A stretch of DNA of 7,351 nt from Leptolyngbyaceae cyanobacterium CSSed165cm_216 (GCA_007135385.1 SLIY01000441.1:1-7351); one strand, 5' to 3'; counted from the first letter of the stretch, positions 1 through 5,702 are shown. The notes: generated by a model not told the origin, from the letters alone. Translations and numbers: made by a program.

Positions 1-111
1 CCTGATCTATTTGAGTGGGTTGTCGACCACATGGGTGATCTTCCCCTCGCCCGTCAGTCACTAAAAGCACAAACCCTCAATCCCTTTCACTTAGAGGGTT
101 TCCCGGCTTAA
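1..111 (+). CDS. C-terminal end of an unidentified protein (partial, 5' end outside window)
   Basis: Frame 1 is open from the first base to a TAA at 109-111 and gives 36 residues (starting PDLFEWVVDHMGDLPLARQS and ending HLEGFPA). The mix of hydrophobic, charged and aromatic residues looks like real protein, and a stem-loop followed by a T-run lies just downstream, as expected after a gene. I do not recognise the family. The fragment is short and frame 2 is also open to base 63, so an accidental open stretch remains possible. Confidence 0.45.
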   Translation, partial: PDLFEWVVDHMGDLPLARQSLKAQTLNPFHLEGFPA

Positions 112-128
112 ATTACACTCCGATTGCA

Positions 129-160
129 AGTAGCTTAACTGCTTGCTACTGATGATTTTT
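129..160 (+). terminator. Possible Rho-independent terminator after the partial gene
   Basis: AGTAGC (129-134) and GCTACT (145-150) form a 6-bp stem with a 10-nt loop. An overlapping alternative pairs GCAAG (126-130) with CTTGC (142-146). Five T residues follow at 156-160. The stem is short and the T-run starts 6 nt after it, so this is a weak terminator. Its place 18 nt after the stop codon at 111 supports the call. Confidence 0.35.
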
Positions 161-246
161 GGGGCTTGTGCAAAATTTTGACATTTTCCCATGACTGAGT
201 AGGTCAAAAGAAGGCTTAATTGATGAAACTCGGTCTCATTATTGGG

Positions 247-310
247 CTGGCTAGGACCAACTTTTCTTCAATCGAACGCCGCCGTTCGCAGTACCCGGCC
301 CCCTAGCCAG
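247..310. repeat. Long-range 9-bp inverted repeat with nested hairpin
   Basis: CTGGCTAGG (247-255) is perfectly complementary to CCTAGCCAG (302-310). Inside the 46-nt loop, CGAACG (273-278) pairs with CGTTCG (283-288) across a CCGC tetraloop. The nested arrangement resembles a structured RNA more than a protein-binding operator. It matches no RNA family I can recognise. Confidence 0.5.
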
Positions 311-359
311 GGTTGACCAGGTCTAGGCTTGGCACGCACGGTAAGTTACAAGTGATTTG

Positions 360-415
360 TCTGCCCTGGGGCAGATTGCGGTAAGGCTTAGGTTTTTGGT
401 AGCTTAGCTGAGCCT
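360..415 (+). repeat. Two consecutive hairpins just before the dps start region
   Basis: TCTGCC (360-365) pairs with GGCAGA (370-375) around a CTGG loop. Eight bases later AGGCTTAG (384-391) pairs with CTGAGCCT (408-415), with one G-U wobble and a 16-nt loop. The second stem ends where a TATGAT hexamer begins. If transcription starts upstream of 360, both would lie in the dps leader and could influence its translation or stability. Confidence 0.4.
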
Positions 416-420
416 ATGAT
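415..420 (+). promoter_or_regulatory. Possible -10 element of dps
   Basis: TATGAT lies 20 nt before the dps ATG and differs from TATAAT at one position. No convincing -35 hexamer sits 16-18 bp upstream. A start from this box would give a leader of only about 13 nt, beginning at the ribosome binding site. That makes this a tentative call, and a start further upstream is equally plausible. Confidence 0.22.
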
Positions 421-426
421 TGTGCT

Positions 427-431
427 AAGGA
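427..431 (+). promoter_or_regulatory. Ribosome binding site of dps
   Basis: AAGGA lies 8 nt before the ATG at 440, a normal spacing, and fixes that codon as the start. Confidence 0.6.
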
Positions 432-439
432 TATAAACC

Positions 440-943
440 ATGGCCAAGAAAACTGCCGCTGAAACCGCTGTCATGCCCATCGACATTGGCATCGATGAAA
501 AAGATCGGCAGGCGATCGCCGATGGACTATCAAAGCTGTTAGCTGACACTTACACGTTGTATCTCAAAACTCACAACTTCCATTGGAATGTGACTGGCCC
601 CATGTTCCAAACCCTGCACCTAATGTTTGAAGAGCAATACAACGAGTTGGCCCTAGCGGTCGATCAAATTGCCGAGCGCATTCGGGCCTTGGGGTTTCCG
701 GCACCGGGCACCTATAAAGCCTTTGGCAAATTATCGTCTATTCAAGAGGATGATGGCGTACCGGCTGCTGAGGACATGATTCGCCAATTGGTGGAAGGGC
801 AAGAGGCGGTGGTGCGAACAGCGCGATCGGTATTTCCAGCGGTAGATCAGGCCCACGACGAGCCCACCGCTGACCTGCTGACCCAGCGCATGCAGGTTCA
901 TGAAAAAACAGCCTGGATGCTGCGTAGCTTACTCGCTAAGTAG
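440..943 (+). CDS. dps: Dps-family DNA-binding ferritin-like protein (miniferritin)
   Basis: This 167-residue protein has the usual Dps length. Dps proteins form cytoplasmic 12-subunit shells that oxidise Fe(II), often with hydrogen peroxide, store the iron and protect DNA and cell from oxidative damage. The family signature is clear: HNFHWNVTG at 45-53, followed by the LH..FEEQY.E....D.IAER block at 59-80. The intersubunit ferroxidase residues match E. coli Dps in spacing: H48, H60, E64, D75 and E79, with E64 in the place of an aspartate. The short N-terminus has two lysines (residues 3-4), which may give weak DNA contact, though this is inference. The DUF1003 gene follows 16 bp downstream and is probably co-transcribed. 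Family assignment is firm; the exact Dps subtype and any DNA binding are not determined. Confidence 0.93.
   Translation: MAKKTAAETAVMPIDIGIDEKDRQAIADGLSKLLADTYTLYLKTHNFHWNVTGPMFQTLHLMFEEQYNELALAVDQIAERIRALGFPAPGTYKAFGKLSSIQEDDGVPAAEDMIRQLVEGQEAVVRTARSVFPAVDQAHDEPTADLLTQRMQVHEKTAWMLRSLLAK
512..519. repeat. HIP1 octamer
   Basis: GCGATCGC inside dps, covering the Ala-Ile-Ala codons at residues 25-27. Confidence 0.85.
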
Positions 944-945
944 GA
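942..945 (+). promoter_or_regulatory. Ribosome binding site of the DUF1003 gene
   Basis: AGGA overlaps the dps stop codon (TAG, 941-943) and lies 14 nt before the ATG at 960. The spacing is long but the position suggests translational linkage to dps. Confidence 0.4.
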
Positions 946-959
946 TCGGATAGCCTGCC

Positions 960-1583
960 ATGACCAACTCAACCAGATTAACTCGCCAGTTTGGCTGGCG
1001 GGGGCGGCGACGGATTATCACAGCCCCCTTGCCGGATCCCGTGGCTGAAAACATTGAGGCGATTATTGAAATTCACCGCCAAGAAGCCCAAGACATTCCG
1101 CTGCAAGAACGGTTGTTGGCTTCTGTGGCGGCGTTTTTTAGTCGTCCGGCCTTTCTCTACGGGCTGATTGTTAGTCTGGGGCTTTGGCTGGGGGGCCACT
1201 TCATCAACTCTTTGGGGGTGCTGCCCTTTACCCTGCCGGTGTTTAGTTGGGAAGAACAGGGGCTTGATGCGGCGGCCCTGCTGATTTCAACCGGGGTGCT
1301 GATTCGCCAAACCCGCCAGGAAAGCTTTGCAGAACAGCGCACCCAACTGATGTTGCAGTTGAACCTACTGTCTGAGAAAAAAATCGCCAAAATCATTGCC
1401 CTGCTGGAGGAACTGCGAGAGGACATTCCCAACATGGAACAGCGCCACGACCCAGAAGCCGAGGTGATGAAACAGGCGGCTGACCCTCTGACAGTGCTAG
1501 AAGCCCTGAAAGAGACTCTGAAACAAGAAATTGCTGCGGAAGAGCCGTTAATTAACTCCAATGGTGCAAACCTGGGCAGTTGA
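960..1583 (+). CDS. DUF1003-family membrane protein of unknown function
   Basis: This is a 207-residue predicted inner-membrane protein. A basic N-terminus (RRGRRR-like stretch, residues 14-18) precedes a helical segment. Two hydrophobic stretches follow at about 62-84 (FLYGLIVSLGLWLGG) and 99-117 (LDAAALLISTGVLI). The second runs into RQTRQESFAEQRTQLMLQLN (116-135), then LLSEKKIAKIIALLEEL. This matches the DUF1003 pattern of two transmembrane helices, an RQxRQ turn, a (D/E)xR motif and the LNLLSE helix. The acidic C-terminal tail after about 155 is predicted cytoplasmic. No biochemical role is established for the family. The 16-bp gap to dps suggests a two-gene operon, hinting at a stress or metal-related setting. 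It converges on nrtD, with the two stop codons 137 bp apart. Confidence 0.75.
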   Translation: MTNSTRLTRQFGWRGRRRIITAPLPDPVAENIEAIIEIHRQEAQDIPLQERLLASVAAFFSRPAFLYGLIVSLGLWLGGHFINSLGVLPFTLPVFSWEEQGLDAAALLISTGVLIRQTRQESFAEQRTQLMLQLNLLSEKKIAKIIALLEELREDIPNMEQRHDPEAEVMKQAADPLTVLEALKETLKQEIAAEEPLINSNGANLGS

Positions 1584-1596
1584 GTAGCAGGTATCT

Positions 1597-1626
1597 GTTC
1601 CCTGGGAGACTAGTCTCCCAGGGAAC
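1597..1626. terminator. Perfect 30-bp palindrome, probable bidirectional terminator
   Basis: GTTCCCTGGGAGACT (1597-1611) is followed directly by its exact reverse complement, AGTCTCCCAGGGAAC (1612-1626). As RNA it folds on either strand into a 13-bp stem with a CTAG loop. It lies 13 nt after the DUF1003 stop and 94 nt after the nrtD stop, between convergent genes, so it could end transcripts from both sides. There is no T-run on either side, so it is not a canonical intrinsic terminator. A REP-like repeat is the alternative. Confidence 0.6.
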
Positions 1627-1647
1627 GGTCGGGGAACGAGGAGCCAG

Positions 1648-1684
1648 GAGTCAGTGGTAAGGCGTTAGCCACGATCGCTGACTC
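1648..1684. terminator. Nested hairpin downstream of nrtD, possible terminator
   Basis: GAGTCAG (1648-1654) pairs with CTGACTC (1678-1684). Within it, GTGG (1654-1657) can pair with CCAC (1669-1672), extended by TAA/TTA with one bulged base. The two options share base 1654, so they compete slightly. On the nrtD strand the structure begins 36 nt after the stop codon. There is no T-run. Confidence 0.35.
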
Positions 1685-1720
1685 AAGTTGGGGATCTTCT
1701 TCCTCGGGAAATCGCCTAAA

Positions 1721-2560
1721 TTACTCGGTGTCGTCGTGGGCATAACGATTGTAGAGGAAGTCGAGGGCTTCGTTGCGCAGTTCATAGAACTTCGGATCTT
1801 CCATCAGGCGGCTGCGATCGCGGGGCCGATCAAAGGGCACCATCATGATCTCGCCAACTTTAGCGGCGGGGCCATTGGTCATCATCACAATTCGATCGGC
1901 GAGGAATAGGGCCTCATCGATATCATGGGTGATCATCAGCACCGTGATTTTGTGATCTTGCCAGATGGTGAGCAGCTCTTCTTGCAGCTCTTCTCGGGTG
2001 ATGGGGTCGAGGGCACCAAAGGGTTCGTCTAAAATCAGCACCTTAGGACGTAGGGCCAGGGCTCGGGCAATGCAGACCCGCTGTTTCATGCCCCCAGACA
2101 GGGCACCGGGCTTTTTGTTGGCCACATCGGCCAGACCCACCATGGCCAGGTGTTCCATGACGATGCGCTTTTTCACCGCCTCTGGCTTATTGGGGAATAC
2201 GGACTTCACCCCCAGGTAAATATTGTCGTAGGCCGTCAGCCAGGGTAGCAGGGAATAGTTTTGAAACACCACCATGCGATCGGGACCGGGCGATTGGATC
2301 GGTTGGGTCTGCAAGCGTACCTGCCCTTGGGTAGGCTGGCGAAACCCGGCCACCATGTCTAACAGGGTTGACTTGCCACAGCCCGAGTGGCCAATGACGC
2401 AGACAAATTCTCCTTCATTCACCACTAGGTCAATGCCATCGAGCACCACAAAGTCGCCCTTGGGGGTGGGGTAAACCTTGGACAGGCTATCAATCACCAG
2501 AAAGGGTTCTTGGGTGAGTCGTTGAGACGTAGTGTTAGTGGAAGAGTTAAGCACTTGCAT
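1721..2560 (-). CDS. nrtD: Nitrate/nitrite ABC transporter ATP-binding protein NrtD
   Basis: NrtD is a cytoplasmic ATPase that pairs with NrtC to drive nitrate/nitrite import through NrtB. From the ATG at 2560 it has 279 residues, close to the roughly 270 usual for NrtD. Walker A is GHSGCGKST (57-65), the Q-loop glutamine is Q100 in VVFQNYSLLPW, the signature is LSGGMKQR (154-161), Walker B is VLILDEP (174-180) with catalytic E179, the D-loop is FGALD and the switch histidine is H212. The frame is open upstream to a GTG at 2629, adding 23 proline- and tyrosine-rich residues. I prefer the ATG because it matches family length, and because the GTG lies within a hairpin arm and has no ribosome binding site. 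Neither start has a clear one. It is the last gene of the operon. The related bicarbonate ATPase CmpD is the main alternative. Confidence 0.88.
   Translation of the reverse strand: MQVLNSSTNTTSQRLTQEPFLVIDSLSKVYPTPKGDFVVLDGIDLVVNEGEFVCVIGHSGCGKSTLLDMVAGFRQPTQGQVRLQTQPIQSPGPDRMVVFQNYSLLPWLTAYDNIYLGVKSVFPNKPEAVKKRIVMEHLAMVGLADVANKKPGALSGGMKQRVCIARALALRPKVLILDEPFGALDPITREELQEELLTIWQDHKITVLMITHDIDEALFLADRIVMMTNGPAAKVGEIMMVPFDRPRDRSRLMEDPKFYELRNEALDFLYNRYAHDDTE
1814..1821. repeat. HIP1 octamer
   Basis: GCGATCGC near the 3' end of nrtD, in the Arg-Asp-Arg-rich segment after the ATPase core. Confidence 0.85.
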
Positions 2561-2627
2561 AGTCTGGGTGGGTGTGTAGGTAAGGTATGAGACGTAAGGA
2601 GGCAATGGGGGCGGATTGGCATAAATC

Positions 2628-2687
2628 ACCCCAGGGTTCTGGAGCAGACTTGGCGAGAGACAGGGGATAAAGCTAGAGCCCTGGGGT
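2628..2687 (-). repeat. Stem-loop in the nrtC-nrtD gap
   Basis: ACCCCAGGG (2628-2636) is perfectly complementary to CCCTGGGGT (2679-2687). Pairing can continue inwards with mismatches through 2638-2642 and 2673-2677. GCAGAC (2644-2649) can instead pair with GTCTGC (2686-2691), which overlaps the outer arm, so two folds compete. The structure lies between the nrtC stop (2704) and the nrtD ATG (2560). Confidence 0.5.
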
Positions 2688-2703
2688 CTGCCCTGGCGGG
2701 CGA

Positions 2704-4704
2704 CTAAGGAACGGTAATCTCCTCCATGGGCACTTCTTCAATCCGCAGGTCGCGTTTGATGGCAAACTTCTCTAAGTATTTCAGCGGTTCATCGGGATCA
2801 AACTGGATGCCATCAAATAACTGGGTGGGACGGCGATCGCGGCCAATGTCCAGCAACCCCAGTTCCCGGGCGGCCTGGCCAAAGATGTCGGCTCGCTTCA
2901 CCCGCTCCGCTACTTCCAGCCAGTTTCGGGGGAAGGGAGTAATGCCCCAGCGGGCCATCTGAGTCATCAGCCAGATCGCCTCAGATACATCGGGGTAGTT
3001 GGTCTTGCCGGTAAAGAACTGAATGTAGTTCAACACTTGGCTGGGCTCGCTGTCGTCACCCCGGTCGTAGGGGTCGAGAAAGCCCTGACGAATGTAGGAC
3101 TCCGACGCCCCCACATACTCGGGGCGAGCCAACAGCTCAGCAATCTCTTCCCGATTGCGGCGATCATCACAGTATTCGCAGGCTTCTAGCAGGGCTTTGA
3201 CCAGGGCCACATGGGTTTTGGGGTACTGGTTGGCCCAGGCTTCGGTGACCCCTAGTACTTTTTCAATGTGGCCAGGCCAAATGTCATTGTCAATGGCCAC
3301 CACCACCCCGATCCCTTCCTGTACCGCCCGCACATTCCAGGGCTCGCCAACACAGTAGCCATCGATGGTGCCAGCCTTCAAGTTCGATGCCATCTGGGCG
3401 GGGGGAATCACCGTCACACTGACATCGCGATCAGGATCGATACCGCCGCTGGCCAGCCAATAACGCAGCAGCAGGTTATGCATGGAGGTGGGGTGCACCG
3501 CCGCCAGGGTATGAATCTGGTCGGGGCGGCGATCCAGGGCGGCTTTGAAGTCTGCTAAGGATCTAACGCCTTGATCATAGAGCCGCTTGCTAAAGGTAAT
3601 GGCGTTGCCGTTGCGGCTGAGAGTTAAGGCGCTGACCATGGGCCGGGGCCGCTGGTTGCCGTAGCCCAGGGTAATACCCAGGGGCATACCCGCCACCATC
3701 ATGGCGGCGTCGAGCCGGTTGGTGGTGACCCCATCGGCGATCGCATTCCAGCTGGGCTCGCGGTTGAGGGTGACATTAGCCAGACCGTGGGCCTCAAAGA
3801 AGCCCATTTCTTTGGCCACCACCAGCGGGGCACAATCCACTAGGGGGATAAAGCCCAGTTCTAAATTCACCTTTTCCAGGCCGTTGGCCGCCATCGCCAC
3901 CACGGGTTTGGCCTTGTGCTGCTTAGCCCGCTTCTGCTGGTTGAGGAAGTAGACAATCTCGTTGCGCAGGCTGTAGTAGTTGGGGTGCTTCACCACCTCC
4001 ATCCGTTCCCGGGGTCGAGGAAAAGGCACATCCACAATCTGGCCCACATGGGCTTCGGGACCGTTGGTCATCAGCACTACCCGGTCAGACAGCAGCAGGG
4101 CCTCATCCACATCGTGGGTGACCATGATGCAGGTGACCTCATTTTCCTGGCAGATTTTCATTAGCTGCTCTTGTAGCCCACCCCGGGTAAGGGCGTCGAG
4201 GGCACCAAAGGGCTCGTCCAGCAGCAGCAGCTTCGGGCGAATCGCCAGGGCTCGGGCAATGGCTACCCGCTGCTTCATACCCCCAGAGATTTCCCCAGGC
4301 CGCTTATGGGCCGCTTTTTGCAGGCCAACCAGCTCAATATGGTGATCGATCATCCGATTGCGCACCGGCTGGGGGTGCTTTTTCATCACCCGGTTTACCG
4401 CTAGGGCAATGTTTTCGCGCACCGTCAGCCAGGGCAGCAGCGAATAGTTTTGGAAGACCACCATGCGATCAGGACCGGGTTCGGTCACCTGTCGGCCTTC
4501 GAGCACAATGCCGCCCGCGCTGGGCTGGTCTAGCCCCGAGAGAATATTTAGCAGGGTCGATTTGCCGCAGCCCGAGTGACCCACCAGGGAAACAAACTCC
4601 CCCTTATGAACTTGCAGATCAATATTCTTAAGGGCAATATATTGGCCCCCTTCGGGCAGTTTAAAGACGCGATCGACGTGGTCAACTTCAACAAAAACAG
4701 CCAT
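2704..4704 (-). CDS. nrtC: Nitrate/nitrite ABC transporter ATPase fused to an NrtA-like regulatory domain, NrtC
   Basis: This 666-residue protein has the usual NrtC length and layout. Residues 1-255 form an ABC ATPase: Walker A GHSGCGKST (42-50), Q85, signature ISGGMKQR (139-146), Walker B LLLLDEP (159-165) with E164, and switch H197. A basic linker rich in K and Q (about 256-270) joins a domain (about 280-666) homologous to NrtA, sharing RYWLA.GGIDPD, CVGEPW and FDGIQFDP. It has no signal peptide and is cytoplasmic. In Synechococcus this domain is required for ammonium-promoted inhibition of nitrate uptake. Compared with the nitrate ligands of NrtA it keeps W319, H409, G453 and K482, but has N367 in place of glutamine. 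The start ATG lacks a clear ribosome binding site. It lies 141 bp after nrtB. CmpC of the bicarbonate system is the main alternative identity. Confidence 0.92.
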   Translation of the reverse strand: MAVFVEVDHVDRVFKLPEGGQYIALKNIDLQVHKGEFVSLVGHSGCGKSTLLNILSGLDQPSAGGIVLEGRQVTEPGPDRMVVFQNYSLLPWLTVRENIALAVNRVMKKHPQPVRNRMIDHHIELVGLQKAAHKRPGEISGGMKQRVAIARALAIRPKLLLLDEPFGALDALTRGGLQEQLMKICQENEVTCIMVTHDVDEALLLSDRVVLMTNGPEAHVGQIVDVPFPRPRERMEVVKHPNYYSLRNEIVYFLNQQKRAKQHKAKPVVAMAANGLEKVNLELGFIPLVDCAPLVVAKEMGFFEAHGLANVTLNREPSWNAIADGVTTNRLDAAMMVAGMPLGITLGYGNQRPRPMVSALTLSRNGNAITFSKRLYDQGVRSLADFKAALDRRPDQIHTLAAVHPTSMHNLLLRYWLASGGIDPDRDVSVTVIPPAQMASNLKAGTIDGYCVGEPWNVRAVQEGIGVVVAIDNDIWPGHIEKVLGVTEAWANQYPKTHVALVKALLEACEYCDDRRNREEIAELLARPEYVGASESYIRQGFLDPYDRGDDSEPSQVLNYIQFFTGKTNYPDVSEAIWLMTQMARWGITPFPRNWLEVAERVKRADIFGQAARELGLLDIGRDRRPTQLFDGIQFDPDEPLKYLEKFAIKRDLRIEEVPMEEITVP
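2833..2840. repeat. HIP1 octamer
   Basis: GCGATCGC in the 3' part of nrtC, at the Arg-Asp-Arg codons 622-624. Confidence 0.85.
3737..3744. repeat. HIP1 octamer
   Basis: GCGATCGC in nrtC at the Ala-Ile-Ala codons 321-323, in the binding-protein-like domain. Confidence 0.85.
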
Positions 4705-4760
4705 GGTGATCAGAGAGTTAAGGTGCAGGCGAATAGAAGAATTTTGGCGGTCTCCAGGCA

Positions 4761-4785
4761 GGTAGGGTGGGCACTGCCCACCACC
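4761..4785. repeat. Palindromic repeat in the nrtB-nrtC gap
   Basis: GGTGGGCA (4766-4773) and TGCCCACC (4775-4782) are perfectly complementary around a single C. GGT (4761-4763) and ACC (4783-4785) extend the stem if AG is bulged. From memory, the core GTAGGGTGGGCA-x-TGCCCACC is a common dispersed intergenic repeat in cyanobacterial genomes; its chance translation often yields VGWALPT-like peptides, as it does here. It lies 61 nt after the nrtB stop. Confidence 0.65.
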
Positions 4786-4845
4786 AACCTTGGCAAAATC
4801 ACAAATCGTTTTTTGGGAATCAGGGATGAAATGGTCTGCAATGCC

Positions 4846-5691
4846 CTACTGTTTTTGCTCCTCTGGCAATACCAAGCCACCCACAAACACAATCAGTCGA
4901 TCTAGCAACAGCCCCACAATGCCCACATAGACAATGGCGATAATAATGTCGCTGATGCGGGAGCTGTTCCAGGCATCCCAGATAAAGAAGCCAATACCCA
5001 CGCCGCCAATCAGCATTTCTGCGGCCACAATCGCCAGCCACGACAGGCCAATGCCAATGCGCAGGCCGGTGAAGATATAGGGCACGGTGGCCGGAAACAA
5101 AATCTTAAAGAAATACTGCGACTTAGACAGCTGCAACACCCGCGCCACATTGTTGTAGTCTTGCGGAATCTGCCGCACACCCTCGGTAGTGTTGATGATA
5201 ATCGGCCAGATCGCCGTAATAAAAATCACGAAGATGGCCGAGGGGTTGGCCTGCTGAAACGCCGCCAACGAGATCGGCAGCCAAGCCAAGGGCGGCACCG
5301 TGCGCAAAATCTGAAACAGCGGGTCGAGGGCGCTATACATCAGCGAGCTAGTGCCCACCAGAATGCCCAGGGCAACACCGACGATCGCTGCCAGGGTAAA
5401 GCCCAAGGCCACCCGCTGCAGACTGCTCCACACCTGCCAAAACAGCCCCCGGTCAGTGCCGCCATAGTCAAAGAAAGGGTTGACGATTAGCTCCCAGGTG
5501 TCTTGCACGGTGCGGATTGGGGTGGGCAGGTTGGCGTTTGGCCCCATGGTCATCACCTGCCAGATAGCCAGAAAAATCAGCACAGCTATCAGGGGGGCAA
5601 TCAGGCTTTTGAGCCAGTTCAATACCTGACCGCCAAGCTTTTGTAGGTTAACGCGCGATCGCGCCGGACGAATATCGAGGGGTGCCGTCAT
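4846..5691 (-). CDS. nrtB: Nitrate/nitrite ABC transporter permease NrtB
   Basis: NrtB is the integral membrane subunit, probably a homodimer, forming the path for nitrate and nitrite. The 281 residues fit the family. After a basic, soluble N-terminus of about 27 residues, hydrophobic segments occur at roughly 28-48, 95-118, 130-147, 150-168, 207-226 and 247-268. The cytoplasmic EAA-type coupling loop that contacts the ATPases is visible at about 181-203 (NVARVLQLSKSQYFFKILFPATVP), with the conserved Leu/Phe-Pro at 199-200. The motifs TVPPLAWLPISL and GGVGIGFFIWDAW match the permease family shared with CmpB, SsuC and TauC. The start ATG has a GGAG 11 nt upstream. It lies 127 bp after nrtA and 141 bp before nrtC. 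CmpB is the alternative, made less likely by the NrtA partner. Confidence 0.9.
   Translation of the reverse strand: MTAPLDIRPARSRVNLQKLGGQVLNWLKSLIAPLIAVLIFLAIWQVMTMGPNANLPTPIRTVQDTWELIVNPFFDYGGTDRGLFWQVWSSLQRVALGFTLAAIVGVALGILVGTSSLMYSALDPLFQILRTVPPLAWLPISLAAFQQANPSAIFVIFITAIWPIIINTTEGVRQIPQDYNNVARVLQLSKSQYFFKILFPATVPYIFTGLRIGIGLSWLAIVAAEMLIGGVGIGFFIWDAWNSSRISDIIIAIVYVGIVGLLLDRLIVFVGGLVLPEEQKQ
5655..5662. repeat. HIP1 octamer
   Basis: GCGATCGC near the 5' end of nrtB, in the Pro-Ala-Arg-Ser-Arg coding stretch (residues 9-13). Confidence 0.85.
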
Positions 5692-5702
5692 TGCAGGTAT
5701 AT

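Larger units (their letters stand above)
112..439. other. Non-coding region upstream of dps, rich in inverted repeats
   Basis: I see no credible gene in these 328 bases. In order they hold the possible terminator at 129-160, a 7-bp inverted repeat TTTTGAC/GTCAAAA (176-182 and 203-209), a 9-bp inverted repeat with a nested hairpin (247-310), a 6-bp hairpin (360-375) and an 8-bp hairpin with one G-T wobble (384-415). A TATGAT hexamer and the dps ribosome binding site come last. It may contain a structured leader or small RNA as well as the dps promoter; none of these roles is shown by sequence alone. Confidence 0.6.

Noticed and set aside
247..310. tRNA-like element (outer stem, internal GTTCG)
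   Set aside because: The outer stem is 9 bp with no proper D and anticodon arms, and GTTCG lies in the nested hairpin rather than in a T-loop. It is not a tRNA.
1157..1561. 134-codon minus-strand frame opposite the DUF1003 gene
   Set aside because: Ser/Arg-rich translation without family motifs; the plus-strand frame has the DUF1003 pattern and a linked ribosome binding site.
3980..4345. 121-codon plus-strand frame opposite nrtC
   Set aside because: Ser/Arg/Thr-rich shadow of the strongly conserved ABC ATPase domain.
4576..4905. 109-codon plus-strand frame across the nrtB-nrtC gap
   Set aside because: It overlaps both nrt genes, and its middle part (VGWALPTT) is the chance translation of the palindromic repeat at 4761-4785.
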